NCBI RefSeq assembly: GCF_013328205.1
Contig: NZ_JABULH010000004.1
Span: 186,001 to 250,000, forward strand
Length of the DNA: 64,000 nt
Source: Sphingomonas hominis
GTDB lineage: Bacteria; Pseudomonadota; Alphaproteobacteria; Sphingomonadales; Sphingomonadaceae
Reading direction: 5' to 3'
Shown here: positions 1 to 10,872 of the stretch, piece by piece
How the letters are laid out: every line of letters begins with the position of its first letter
How positions within the stretch are numbered: the stretch's first letter is position 1
The notes under the pieces: generated by a model
What the model was told of the DNA's origin: nothing
Databases searched by the model: none
What the model saw: the letters and a program-made list of their open reading frames with translations, nothing else
Position numbers and translations under genes: made by a program

Positions 1-244
1 CGCGACGGCTCCCAGCGCAGCTTGCCTTCGTACGCCGCGAGATCGACCGCGACGAGGTGGAGGTCGGCCTGTCCGGCGAAATGCTTGTCGATCGTCTCGG
101 CAAGCTGGTCGGCGGTCGACAAGTGGACGTAGCCGTCCTCCAGATCGACCGGGGCGCCGGCGAAGCTGCCGTCACGCTCCAGCGCCTGCATCTGGTCGGC
201 GGTCAGCACCTTGTAGGCGGTAAGCGGCTTGTTCTGATCGTCGC

Positions 245-248
<4 letters not shown>
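1..248 (-). CDS. DUF952 family protein (partial, C-terminus outside window)
   Basis: The first 82 or so residues are visible, beginning MSDDQNKPLTAYKVLTA. The segments YKVLT, FAGAPVDLEDGYVHLST and LRWEPSR are typical of DUF952, a small domain found in stand-alone bacterial proteins of roughly 110 residues with no established reaction. The ATG overlaps the gyrA stop codon as ATGA, so translation is probably coupled to gyrA. The stop codon lies beyond base 1. Family assignment comes from recognised motifs; I cannot say what it does. Confidence 0.85.
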
Positions 249-3019
<2,771 letters not shown>

Positions 3020-3083
3020 GGGATGCTCTTCGCTTGGGTCAGGAAAGGATGCAGCCTAGCCGAGCATAAAGGTGCTGACCACC

Positions 3084-3109
3084 CCCGCGCGCGTACGGGC
3101 GCGCGCGGG
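3084..3109. other. GC-rich hairpin between the SDR gene and gyrA
   Basis: A perfect 10-bp stem (3084-3093 with 3100-3109) closes a six-base loop. On the minus strand it follows the SDR stop codon by about 20 bases and lies about 65 bases ahead of the gyrA TTG. There is no T-run after it on either strand, so it is not a canonical intrinsic terminator. It may slow polymerase or shield a 3' end, and it sits in the presumed gyrA leader. Confidence 0.4.
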
Positions 3110-3129
3110 AGCGTATAAGGCATAAGCGT

Positions 3130-3813
3130 TCAGGGCGCGATCTCGCTGCCGTCCCAGGCGAAGTGGCGCCCGCTGTCGGTGACCTTCAGTCCGTCGATCA
3201 CGTCGAGCAACTGCACCGCGGCGCGGTCGGGCTTGAACAGGTCTCGGCCAGCTTGGCGAAAGGGCTGAGATAGCGCGGTGTCGACGGTGCCGGGGTGGAG
3301 CGCGACGACCAGCCCGCGATCGTTGCGGCGCTTGTCCTCTACCGCGAGCGTGCGGACGAGCTGGTTGAGCGCGGCCTTCGACGCGCGATAGCCGTACCAG
3401 CCGCCCAGCCGGTTGTCGGTGATGCTGCCGACCCGCGCCGACAGAAAGGCTAGGACGCTGCGCCCGGTCTTGGGCATGACAGGCAGGAAGTGCTTGGCGA
3501 CGAGCGCGGGGCCGATCGCGTTGACCGCGAACTGGCGGGCGAGCCAGGCGGGGTCGAGCTCGCGGATTGCCTTCTCGGGGCCGTGCTCGGCGTCATGCAA
3601 CAGGCCGGTCGCGACGATGACGAGGTCGGGCGAGCCCGCGCGCTGGGCGGCGGCGGCGATGCTCGGCTCGTCTTCCAGATCAAGGTGGCGGTCGCCGGTG
3701 AAGGAGCGGGCGAGGTGCAGGACGCGGACACCCTCTTCCTCCAACGCCTCGACCAGCGCGGCGCCGATCCCGCCCGAAGCGCCGATGACGACGGCATTCC
3801 TGATCTCGCTCAT
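3130..3813 (-). CDS. SDR family NAD(P)-dependent oxidoreductase (C-factor-like)
   Basis: 227-residue short-chain dehydrogenase. The cofactor-binding motif GASGGIG lies near residues 11-17, NAIGP forms the structural Asn motif, and the active site is YGYRASKAALN with catalytic Tyr and Lys spaced YxxxK and a Ser in FLSARVGS. The compact length and C-terminal PGTVDTALSQPF resemble the CsgA/C-factor subgroup, whose substrates are mostly unknown. The ATG (MSEIRN) overlaps the yaaA stop as ATGA, so the two genes form a coupled pair. Oxidoreductase class is secure; the substrate is not. Confidence 0.9.
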   Translation of the reverse strand: MSEIRNAVVIGASGGIGAALVEALEEEGVRVLHLARSFTGDRHLDLEDEPSIAAAAQRAGSPDLVIVATGLLHDAEHGPEKAIRELDPAWLARQFAVNAIGPALVAKHFLPVMPKTGRSVLAFLSARVGSITDNRLGGWYGYRASKAALNQLVRTLAVEDKRRNDRGLVVALHPGTVDTALSQPFRQAGRDLFKPDRAAVQLLDVIDGLKVTDSGRHFAWDGSEIAP

Positions 3814-4565
3814 GCCGTTGCTCCGGTTCGTGCAAAGGTCCAGCGGTCGTCGCTGCTGGCGCTCGCGTCGAAGGAATAGCCGTCGCTGTCGAAGCCGCGC
3901 ATCGCGTCGGTGTCGGTCACGCGGTGCTCGGCCATCCAGCGCGCCATTGTGCCGCGCGCTTTCTTGGCGTGGAAGCTGATGAAGCGGCCGTCGGCCTCGC
4001 GGAAATCGACCGCGATGATGCGCGTGCCGGCGGGCAGCTTGCCGTCGACGGCGGCGAAATATTCGTTCGAGGCGAGGTTGAGGATCGCGCCCGAACCCTC
4101 CTCCGCCAGATCGGCGGCGAGCGCGTCGGCGATGCGCGTGCCCCACCAATCGGTCAGCTTCTTGTGCCTGGGCGCCCAGCGCGTGCCCATCTCGAGCCGA
4201 TAGGGGCGCATCGCGTCGAGCGGGCGCAACAGGCCGTAGAGGCCGGACAGCAACCGCAGGTGGTCCTGCGCGAAGCGGATCGCGGGTTCGTCGAGCGTCG
4301 CGACTTCGAACCCGGTGTAGACGTCGCCGTCGAAGGTATAGATCGCGGGGCGCTCGGCGGCGTCGTCGAAGTTACGGAAGCGATCGGCGTTCAGTTTGGC
4401 GAGCGCGGGGCTGATGTGCATCAGCTCGGCGAGCCTCTTCTGGGTGAGGTGCGACGCGGCCTTGGCGAGCGTCGCGGCCTCATCGGTGAAGCGCGGGCGC
4501 GTGGCATCGAACGGCACCGGCGTGTCGAGGTCGAGTGTCTTGGCAGGGGAGAGCAGGGCGATCAT
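3810..4565 (-). CDS. yaaA: Peroxide stress protein YaaA (DUF328/UPF0246)
   Basis: 251 residues starting at MIALLSPAKTLD, the conserved N-terminus of the family. An in-frame start 12 codons upstream exists but would add sequence absent from relatives. Diagnostic segments are SGLYGLLRPLD, the MRPYRLEMGT block, NLASNEYF and SFHAKKARG. In E. coli YaaA limits intracellular unincorporated iron during peroxide stress and binds DNA. It is followed by an SDR with a four-base overlap. No OxyR site was recognised upstream. Length is normal for the family. Confidence 0.95.
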   Translation of the reverse strand: MIALLSPAKTLDLDTPVPFDATRPRFTDEAATLAKAASHLTQKRLAELMHISPALAKLNADRFRNFDDAAERPAIYTFDGDVYTGFEVATLDEPAIRFAQDHLRLLSGLYGLLRPLDAMRPYRLEMGTRWAPRHKKLTDWWGTRIADALAADLAEEGSGAILNLASNEYFAAVDGKLPAGTRIIAVDFREADGRFISFHAKKARGTMARWMAEHRVTDTDAMRGFDSDGYSFDASASSDDRWTFARTGATA

Positions 4566-4715
4566 CCTCGATCCGCTAGCGGGCGGAACGAGCGCGTTCA
4601 ATCGCGGTTCAGCGCATCAGGGGTAGGCATCGTACCTTCCTTGAACCCGTGGCGCAGGATCATTAGAGCGTCGCGGCAGCGGGCACGATCGCGGCCGTAT
4701 CGGAGAGAATAGTCG

Positions 4716-5990
4716 ATGAAGAGCTTCACTAACGCTTTGTTCGCAGCCGCCCTGCTCGCCGGTGGTGCGTCGCTTGCGGTTCAGCCCGCCGCCGCGCAGA
4801 AGAAGGACAAGAAGGCAGAAGGCGCCGGGCTGAAGCTGAGCAAGGAAGTGCAGGGGCCGGCGGCCGCGGCACAGACCGCGATCGCGGCGAACGATCTCGC
4901 CACCGCCGAGGCATCGCTCGCGCAGATCGACGCGGCGGCCAAGACCGACGACGAGCGCTATATCGCCGCCGCACTGCGCCTGAACGTCGAGGCGAAGAAG
5001 ATCGCCGCCAATCAGGGCAGCGATGCCGCGCTGGCGGTGCCGCTCAAGGCGCTGGTGTCCAACCCGAAGACGCCGCCCGCCGACCTCGGCCGCTATAATT
5101 ACGAGCTCGGCCGGATCGCGACCAACGCCAAGGACAATGCCGGCGCGGCGCAATATTTCGCCGCCGCTCAGGCGGCCGGTTACAGCAACCCCAACATGAC
5201 GCTGCAGCTGGTCAAGTCGAAGGCGGATGCAGGCGATCTCGCGGGCGCGTCGGCCGAGATGGACAAGGTCATCGCGGCGCAGGCCGCCGCGGGTCAGAAG
5301 CCGGGCGAGGACCTGTACCGGTACATGATCGCCAAGAGCAATCAGAAGCGCAACGGCGCGCTCACCTACACCTGGCTCAAGAAGTACGTCGAAGCGTACC
5401 CGACCGCCAAGAACTGGCGCGACGTGGTGACCACCTTCGGCCTGACGTCGGGCGGTGTCGCTACGCTCGACAAGGGGCAGAAGGTCGATCTGTTCCGTCT
5501 GCTGCGTCACGGCAAGGCGCTGGCCGACCAATATGATTACGAGATCTACGGGCAATATGCCTTCGATCTCGGTATTCCGTGGGAGGCCAAGACGGTGCTG
5601 AGCCAGGGCACGTCGTCGGGCAAGATCCCTGCCGGCAGCGCGAACGCGACCTCGCTGCTCGCCGCGTCGAACAAGTCGATCAGCAACGAAGGGTCGTTGT
5701 CGGGGCTGGAGACGCGGGCCAACGCCGCGGCTAACGGCAAGCTGGCGGCGAGCACGGCCGACGCGTTCTTCGGGACGGGCGATTACGCCAAGGCGGCGGG
5801 GCTCTACCGCACGGCGCTGCAGAAGGGTCAGGTCGACGCCGACGCGGTCAATACGCGTCTCGGCATCGCGCTGGCTTACTCGGGCGACAAGGCTGGTGCC
5901 CGCACCGCATTTGAGGGGGTCAAGGGTCAGCCGCGCGCCGACCTCGCCGGATTGTGGATCGAGTATCTGGATCACCCGCCGGTCGGCTGA
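4716..5990 (+). CDS. Periplasmic TPR-repeat protein
   Basis: 424 residues. An N-terminal signal peptide (MKSFTNALFAAALLAGG, ending around PAAAQ) is followed by a Lys-rich stretch and then helical, Ala-rich repeats of TPR type, for example around YNYELGRIATNAKDNAGAAQYF and the C-terminal GDYAKAAGLYRTAL segment. The ATG is preceded by GGAGAG at good spacing. Export to the periplasm and a scaffolding role are inferred from the signal and repeats; no enzymatic motif is visible. A strong hairpin terminator follows. Similar proteins are common in sphingomonads as hypothetical TPR proteins. Confidence 0.8.
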   Translation: MKSFTNALFAAALLAGGASLAVQPAAAQKKDKKAEGAGLKLSKEVQGPAAAAQTAIAANDLATAEASLAQIDAAAKTDDERYIAAALRLNVEAKKIAANQGSDAALAVPLKALVSNPKTPPADLGRYNYELGRIATNAKDNAGAAQYFAAAQAAGYSNPNMTLQLVKSKADAGDLAGASAEMDKVIAAQAAAGQKPGEDLYRYMIAKSNQKRNGALTYTWLKKYVEAYPTAKNWRDVVTTFGLTSGGVATLDKGQKVDLFRLLRHGKALADQYDYEIYGQYAFDLGIPWEAKTVLSQGTSSGKIPAGSANATSLLAASNKSISNEGSLSGLETRANAAANGKLAASTADAFFGTGDYAKAAGLYRTALQKGQVDADAVNTRLGIALAYSGDKAGARTAFEGVKGQPRADLAGLWIEYLDHPPVG

Positions 5991-6011
5991 GCCGGCAGGT
6001 TGGGTGATGAG

Positions 6012-6042
6012 AAGGGGCGGCCTGCGGGTCGCCCCTTTTTTC
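6012..6042. terminator. Bidirectional rho-independent terminator
   Basis: The stem AAGGGGCG (6012-6019) pairs with CGCCCCTT (6030-6037) and is followed by a T-run on the plus strand; the reverse strand also ends in T's. It lies between the convergent TPR gene and the Lrp regulator, so it can serve both. Confidence 0.85.
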
Positions 6043-6054
6043 GTGCGCTTGCGA

Positions 6055-6516
6055 TCAGGCGATCGGTACGCCGGTCTGTGCCTTGGCGGTGCGGATCGTC
6101 AGCGACGATTTGACGCTGGCGACATTGGGCGCGGCGGTGAGCTGCGTCGTCAGCAGGCGCTGGAAACTCTCGAGATCGGGAGCGACGATCTTGAGAATGA
6201 AATCGATCTCGCCGTTGAGCATGTGGCATTCGCGCACCTCGGGAATGTTCGCGATATGCTCCTCGAACTGCGCCAGGTCCTGCTCGGCCTGGCTGCGCAG
6301 GCTGACCATCGCGAACACGGTGATGGGATAGCCCAGCTTCGCCGGATCGCAGTCGGCATGGTAACCACGGATCACCCCGGCCTGTTCCAGCGCGCGGACG
6401 CGGCGCAGGCACGGTGGCGCGGTCAGCCCGACACGGTCGGCGAGATCGACGTTGGTCATGCGACCGTCGTCCTGTAGCAGCGCGAGGATTTCGCGGTCGA
6501 TCTTGTCCAACGCCAT
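6055..6516 (-). CDS. lrp: Lrp/AsnC family transcriptional regulator
   Basis: 153 residues, the usual size for the family. An N-terminal helix-turn-helix (LDKIDREILALLQDDGRMTN, then LADRVGLTAPPCLRRVRALE) is followed by a RAM/AsnC ligand-binding domain (HMLNGEIDFILKI). PPCLRRV is typical of the Lrp branch that responds to leucine or other amino acids. It is transcribed alone, divergent from the kinase-like gene at 6714. The 197-bp spacer contains a palindrome that could be its operator. The exact regulon cannot be read from the sequence. Confidence 0.93.
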   Translation of the reverse strand: MALDKIDREILALLQDDGRMTNVDLADRVGLTAPPCLRRVRALEQAGVIRGYHADCDPAKLGYPITVFAMVSLRSQAEQDLAQFEEHIANIPEVRECHMLNGEIDFILKIVAPDLESFQRLLTTQLTAAPNVASVKSSLTIRTAKAQTGVPIA

Positions 6517-6577
6517 AACCTATTCCTAAACTCTTACGTACATTGACGACATAAGCGCCACGCGCTGCTATAGGATA

Positions 6578-6595
6578 ATTGCGCGCTAACGCAAT
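6578..6595. promoter_or_regulatory. Inverted repeat ATTGCG-N6-CGCAAT in the lrp/kinase spacer
   Basis: A perfect 6-bp inverted repeat lies 62 bp upstream of the Lrp start and about 120 bp upstream of the divergent kinase-like gene. Autoregulation is common among Lrp family members, so it is a candidate operator. This is inference from position and symmetry only. Confidence 0.35.
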
Positions 6596-6713
6596 TGTGC
6601 CAAGCTGCGACAGGTCAAATCACCGGCGTTGATGACGTGGACCCTTCCGCGTTGTAGTCCATTCGGGTCAGGTCGCGGGGCGATCGTTTTCCAGCCCCGC
6701 CAAGGAGGGTCGC

Positions 6714-8444
6714 GTGCGGTTCGATGACAGTCTGAAGACGGTTCTCGCCGCCGACGTGTCGACCTCATTCGGCGCACGCGCCGCATTTCGGCAATTGTCC
6801 GACCTGATCGCGCGTGGCCGCGCGCCGGCCGACGACCTGCTGATCGCCAAGCTGCGTTCGCTCCAGACGATGGTGCCGGTCGAGACACGCAGCGGGGTCG
6901 CGCGCGGGCTCGCGCTGGTCGATCCGCCGGCGTCGCTCGTGGCGTTCTTCGCCAGCGATACGCCGGAGGTTGCAGCCGCGGTGCTACGCGTCGCGCGGCT
7001 GTCGCCGGAAGATTGGGCAGTGCTGATCCCACAATTGTCGCCGATGGGGCGCAGCGTGTTGCGGCAGCGTCGCGACCTTCCGCCGAGTGCGGTTCGCTCG
7101 CTCGAGAGCCTGGGCAGCACCGATTTCGCGTTGAGTGACCAACGCACCGCGCACGAGCGAGCGCCCGCGCCGGCACCGATCGCGCCAGTGGCCGCAGCGC
7201 CGGTCACGCCGATCCGCTCGCGCGGCGAACCTGCGGCGGTTCTTGTTCCATCGCGAGAGGTCTCGCGCGAGCCCGACGATGCGTCGCCGGCGATCGGCAC
7301 TGGCAGCGAGCGGTTCGAGATCGCCGATCTCGTGCACCGGATCGAGGAGTTTCAGCGTGGCCGCAACGCGCCTTATCCGCTCGACGGGGCAGAGGCGGTG
7401 CAGGTCGCCTCGTTTCGGTTCGAAACCGACGCCGACGGTATTGTTCGCTGGATCGACAGTGCGCCGCGCGGCGCGGTGATCGGCACGCATCTGGCGCATG
7501 CCGGTGTCGCGCGGACGGGAGTGGACGGCGTGGCTGCGGGCGCATTCCGCAAGCGGGCGGCGTTCAGCGATGCGCGCCTGGTGGTCGCAGGCAACTCGCC
7601 GCTGGCGGGCGATTGGCGCATCGCGGGCGTGCCGGTGTTCGAGCAGAGCAGCGGGCGCTTCCTGGGTTATCGCGGCAGCGCGCGGCGACCGCGGATCGAG
7701 GAGGATGCGGCACGTGCGCGTCCGGCCGAGGTGACGATCGATCCGCGCGGGGCCGACGGGCTGCGTCGGCTGGTGCACGAACTGCGCACGCCGACCAACG
7801 CGATCGCGGGCTTCTCCGAACTGATCGAGCGGCAGTTGCTCGGTCCCGTGCCCGAGACGTATCGTGAACGCGCAGCAGCCATCCGCGCGCAAGTGTCCGG
7901 ATTGATCGGTGCGATCGAGGACCTCGACATGGCGGCGCGGATCGAATCAGCGGCGCTCGACCTGCGCGCCGACGTGATCGCGCTCGCGCCGTTGTTGGCG
8001 CAGATCGCGGAGGATCTCGCGCCACTAGCTTCGCGACGCGGCACGACGCTGTCCATGCCCGAGGTGGCGGATGCACGCGTTGCCGCCGATCCGATCGCGG
8101 TCGAGCGCGTGATCTCGCGCCTGATCGCGACGTTGCTGTCGGCCAGCACGCCGGGCGAGACATTGCCGGTGACGGTTGCGCAACTGGGTGAAGCGCTGCA
8201 CGTCTCGATCGAGCGACCTGCTGCCTTCGTCGGCCGCGATGATGCCGCCTTGCTCCACCTCGACGATCAGGCGGACGATGCCGATGGCGCGCCATTGCTG
8301 GGCGTCGGCTTCGCGCTGCGGTTGGTCCGCAATCTAGCGAACGAGATCGGGGGCCAGTTGCTATTCGAGCCGACGCGGCTGACGGTTGCGCTGCCGCGGG
8401 CGAGCGCGACGCGCAAGGATGCCGCTTCCACGTTGGTGCCGTGA
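6714..8444 (+). CDS. Histidine-kinase-like sensor protein with degenerate ATPase domain
   Basis: 576 residues from a GTG preceded by a strong AAGGAGG site. Residues 1-140 are helical and resemble a HEAT-like or DUF2336-type region. Pro/Ala-rich linkers follow, then a PAS-like segment around 228-325. The H-box is at 351-370 (VHELRTPTNAIAGFSEL, candidate phospho-acceptor His355). In the ATPase region the expected N-box (NLLxNA) reads RLIATLLSAS, with no asparagine, and no DxGxG is apparent. A G2-like block GVGFALRLVRNLANEIGG remains. No transmembrane helix is obvious, so it is probably cytoplasmic. It overlaps the deacetylase gene as GTGA, and no response regulator is adjacent. It may be an atypical kinase, phosphatase or scaffold. 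Confidence 0.75.
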   Translation: MRFDDSLKTVLAADVSTSFGARAAFRQLSDLIARGRAPADDLLIAKLRSLQTMVPVETRSGVARGLALVDPPASLVAFFASDTPEVAAAVLRVARLSPEDWAVLIPQLSPMGRSVLRQRRDLPPSAVRSLESLGSTDFALSDQRTAHERAPAPAPIAPVAAAPVTPIRSRGEPAAVLVPSREVSREPDDASPAIGTGSERFEIADLVHRIEEFQRGRNAPYPLDGAEAVQVASFRFETDADGIVRWIDSAPRGAVIGTHLAHAGVARTGVDGVAAGAFRKRAAFSDARLVVAGNSPLAGDWRIAGVPVFEQSSGRFLGYRGSARRPRIEEDAARARPAEVTIDPRGADGLRRLVHELRTPTNAIAGFSELIERQLLGPVPETYRERAAAIRAQVSGLIGAIEDLDMAARIESAALDLRADVIALAPLLAQIAEDLAPLASRRGTTLSMPEVADARVAADPIAVERVISRLIATLLSASTPGETLPVTVAQLGEALHVSIERPAAFVGRDDAALLHLDDQADDADGAPLLGVGFALRLVRNLANEIGGQLLFEPTRLTVALPRASATRKDAASTLVP

Positions 8445-9481
8445 GCCAAAGCTTCCGAACGCCGAGTGACGCGCTGATCGAGTGGCCGGACGGGTTCGGC
8501 CGGCGCTTCATGGTGACGATCGACACCGAGGAGGAGTTCGACTGGGCGACGCCGGGCGCCAGTGACGATTACGACGTTTCAGCGATCGCGGCTTTGCCCG
8601 CCATGCAGCGGCGCTTCGCCGCACATGGTGTGAGCCCGATCTACATGGTGGACTATGTCGTGGCGGCGAACGAGGCCGCCGCGGCGGTCATTCGCGACAT
8701 TCTGGTGTCCGATCCCGCCACGGCCGTCGGCGCGCAGTTGCATCCTTGGGTCACCCCGCCGCTCGGTGATGCGCGAGCGCGTGCGTGCGCTGAGACGTTC
8801 GCGGGGAACTTGCCGCGCGAGATGGAGACGGCGAAGCTCGATCGCCTCCTCGCGGTGATCGAGCGATCATTGCATCGTCGGCCGTGTATCTATCGCGCGG
8901 GTCGATACGGCTTGGGTCCGCACACGATCGCGGCGCTGGCGGCGCGTGGATTTCGGCTCGACGCGTCGATGCGCGCGCGGTTCGACTATTCGGGTGAGGG
9001 CGGACCTGACTTCACGCAGGTCACCGCGGCACCGTTTAGGCTGAACGACGGTGCGATCGTGGAGCTGCCGTTGACCGCCATCTATACCGGATTGCTGCGG
9101 CGTCGCGGCGCGACGCTGCACCCGTTGCTCGGCCGGATCCCACGAGGACGCGGCATGTTCGCTCGTCTGGGATTGCTGTCGCGCGTGCCGTTGACACCCG
9201 AAGGTACGCCGGTGCGCGAGGCGGTCCATGCAATCGGCCTTGCGGCGCGAGACGGCGAACGCTTGCTGCAGCTCAGCTTCCACTCGCCATCGTTGGTGCC
9301 GGGGCATACGCCATACGTCCGCACCGAGCGTGATCTGGCCCGCTTTCATGCGTGGTGGGAGGAAGTGTTTGCCGCCCTTGCGCGGCACGGTTACGCGCCG
9401 GCGTCGCTGCAACAGGTGCTGGACGCTTGTGCCGATGCCAAACGCGCGGTGGGCCCGGCAGGACTCGAACCCGCAACCTAG
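8441..9481 (+). CDS. Polysaccharide deacetylase family protein (WalW/NodB-like)
   Basis: 346 residues from a GTG that overlaps the preceding stop as GTGA. The N-terminal motif MVTIDTEEEFDW and the downstream AQLHPWVTPP correspond to the aspartate and histidine metal-binding motifs of the NodB barrel in the WalW subgroup. YRAGRYGLG and LSFHSPSLVPGHTPY are further family blocks. Substrate is unknown; cell-surface polysaccharide is the usual guess, although no export signal is seen. The last 10 or so codons (AVGPAGLEPAT) run into the tRNA-Ile2 gene on the other strand, so the true C-terminus is unusual. Confidence 0.82.
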   Translation: MSQSFRTPSDALIEWPDGFGRRFMVTIDTEEEFDWATPGASDDYDVSAIAALPAMQRRFAAHGVSPIYMVDYVVAANEAAAAVIRDILVSDPATAVGAQLHPWVTPPLGDARARACAETFAGNLPREMETAKLDRLLAVIERSLHRRPCIYRAGRYGLGPHTIAALAARGFRLDASMRARFDYSGEGGPDFTQVTAAPFRLNDGAIVELPLTAIYTGLLRRRGATLHPLLGRIPRGRGMFARLGLLSRVPLTPEGTPVREAVHAIGLAARDGERLLQLSFHSPSLVPGHTPYVRTERDLARFHAWWEEVFAALARHGYAPASLQQVLDACADAKRAVGPAGLEPAT

Positions 9482-9522
9482 CCGTTATGAGCGGCCAGCT
9501 CTAACCGTTGAGCTACAGGCCC
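9450..9522 (-). tRNA. ileX: tRNA-Ile2 (CAT anticodon, lysidine type)
   Basis: The minus strand folds into a full cloverleaf: acceptor GGGCCTG with CGGGCCC and discriminator A, D-arm GCTC/GAGC, anticodon loop CTCATAA, and T-arm GCGGG/CCTGC with TTCGAGT. The anticodon is CAT. The GGGCC acceptor and CTCATAA loop match bacterial tRNA-Ile2, whose C34 is converted to lysidine by TilS to read AUA, rather than elongator or initiator tRNA-Met. CCA is not encoded. The 3' half overlaps the end of the deacetylase frame on the opposite strand. Confidence 0.88.
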
Positions 9523-9594
9523 CTCCGCGCGCGTGCAGCAGGTAGCGGCATGGGCGGCGGCTTGGCAAGCATGCCGTCACCACGATGCAGCCGA

Positions 9595-10050
9595 TCAGTT
9601 TGGTTTCGATCGCACGATTGCGGCGGCCAACGACAATACCGTCAGATCTTCCGCGAACCCGGTGGGCGTTTGACCGTACTTCGGCAGCGTTGCCATGCGC
9701 GCTCGCCAGCCCGGATAGGATGCGACCACCGCCGTTACGCCGCCGATCGCGGCACCGATCCAGCGCTCCCGCTTCGGAACCAACGCGGTACCCGCGATGG
9801 CGGAGGTAATGAATCGTGCGGCAAGGCCGATCGGGACGATGCGGTTAGGCGCAGTCTTCTGCTTGTCACCCGCCATCTCACCGATCGCGAGCACCAGCGT
9901 GCCCGCGGCGACCAGTGGATGGGCGAGCAGCTTAGGCGCGCCATTGTCCGCCGGCAATTGGCCGCGAGCGCTGGCAATTGCTACCGTCGCCAGCGGCGTC
10001 ATCGCGCGCTGGCCACCGACCAGCCCCATCAGGAAAGCGTTGCGCATCAT
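9595..10050 (-). CDS. DUF4126-like small membrane protein
   Basis: 151 residues starting MMRNAFLMGLVGGQRAMTPL, with GGAG about 6 bases upstream. A start 9 codons earlier is possible but lacks a better ribosome site. Several hydrophobic helices (around LLAHPLVAAGTLVLAIGEMAGD, AARFITSAIAGTALV and GAAIGGVTAVVASYPGW) and the GGxRxMTPL and GEMAGDK blocks fit the DUF4126 family of inner-membrane proteins. No function is known to me. It stands alone between tRNA-Ile2 and the small lipoprotein genes. Confidence 0.75.
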   Translation of the reverse strand: MMRNAFLMGLVGGQRAMTPLATVAIASARGQLPADNGAPKLLAHPLVAAGTLVLAIGEMAGDKQKTAPNRIVPIGLAARFITSAIAGTALVPKRERWIGAAIGGVTAVVASYPGWRARMATLPKYGQTPTGFAEDLTVLSLAAAIVRSKPN

Positions 10051-10125
10051 GTCTCCGTCATCTGTTTGACCGAACAACTCACCGGTGCGGTGTCGGGTTC
10101 AGTGCGGGTATGGCGCGCCCATACG

Positions 10126-10156
10126 AAAAAGGGCGCTCCCGCAAAGGAGCGCCCTT
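10126..10156 (-). terminator. Rho-independent terminator of the small lipoprotein genes
   Basis: A perfect 9-bp stem (10131-10139 with 10146-10154) is followed on the minus strand by TTTTT. It lies about 30 bp after the stop of the lipoprotein gene at 10187. Confidence 0.88.
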
Positions 10157-10186
10157 GATCCGTGGAACGGTGTGTCCGGCCGCGTG

Positions 10187-10438
10187 CTAGAAGTTCGCAG
10201 TCGTGTCCGATACGTTGATCGTATCGGACGCATTGTCGAACGCCGCCGCTGCTTCGGAAAGCGTCGCGTGCTCGGTCGCGTTGACCTGACCCGCGGCGGC
10301 GGCCTCCAGCTCGTTCGCCATCTGCTCGAGATTGGCGGACAGCGCTTCGGCACCATTCTCGACCGAAACCGGCTCGGGCTGCTTGTTGCATCCACCCAGC
10401 GCGACCAGCGCGGCGAGCGGAAGGATCAATCCTCGCAT
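10187..10438 (-). CDS. Small Ala-rich lipoprotein
   Basis: 83 residues. The signal peptide MRGLILPLAALVALGGC ends in a lipobox (LGGC), so Cys17 should be lipidated. The mature part is short, acidic and Ala/Glu/Asn-rich, ending in FDNASDTINVSDTTANF. It predicts as helical with no catalytic motif. The 30-bp gap from the next upstream gene, with which it shares the ASDT/NVxDS-type C-terminal pattern, suggests a duplicated pair. Membrane anchoring is inferred from the lipobox; function is unknown. Confidence 0.75.
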   Translation of the reverse strand: MRGLILPLAALVALGGCNKQPEPVSVENGAEALSANLEQMANELEAAAAGQVNATEHATLSEAAAAFDNASDTINVSDTTANF

Positions 10439-10468
10439 CAGCAGTGTCCGAGCCCGGCTTCGGTTCGA

Positions 10469-10732
10469 TTACATGTTGGTGGTCGCGGCGTCGGCCGAGT
10501 CACGAACGTTGTCGGCCGCTGCGTCGATGTTCTCGGCAACTGCTTCGGCGTTGTCCTCAGCGAACGGGTTCGCCGTGGTGTTTGACATGTCGGCGACGTT
10601 GTCGGCCATCGCTTCCATGTTGTCAGCAACCATTTCGGCGTTGTTCTCGGTAGCCGAGGCTTCCGGCGACTTCGAGCAGGCAGCGACAGACATCAGGCCG
10701 GCGGCAGCGGCAACGAGCAGGATCTTCTTCAT
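10469..10732 (-). CDS. Small Ala-rich lipoprotein, paralogue of its neighbour
   Basis: 87 residues from MKKILLVAAAAGLMSVAAC, which has a clear lipobox (VAAC) at Cys19. A longer reading of 14 codons upstream would spoil the signal peptide. The mature part carries an internal near-repeat built on NAEMVADNMEAMADNVADMSN and NAEAVAENIDAAADNVRDS. The helical spacing suggests an amphipathic rod. It is probably co-transcribed with the lipoprotein gene 30 bp downstream. No function can be assigned. Confidence 0.78.
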   Translation of the reverse strand: MKKILLVAAAAGLMSVAACSKSPEASATENNAEMVADNMEAMADNVADMSNTTANPFAEDNAEAVAENIDAAADNVRDSADAATTNM

Positions 10733-10872
10733 TCGAATGCTCCCAAGCATCACAACAATCGCGGCCGACCCCAACGCCGTCGCGAAACGCCCGAATACCC
10801 TAGTGGTTCAGGGGGTCAATAAGTAAAATTCATCTGGCGTACAGGTTGCGACGAGTGGTTGCGTGCTCGACT

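Noticed and set aside
4617-5975. 452-codon open frame antisense to the TPR gene
   Set aside because: Arg/Gly/Leu/Val-rich composition and lack of family motifs show a mirror frame of high-GC coding DNA; the plus-strand gene has a signal peptide, ribosome site and terminator.
9450-9522. Reading the CAT tRNA as elongator tRNA-Met
   Set aside because: The GGGCC acceptor and CTCATAA loop fit lysidine-type tRNA-Ile2; alphaproteobacterial elongator tRNA-Met has a different acceptor.
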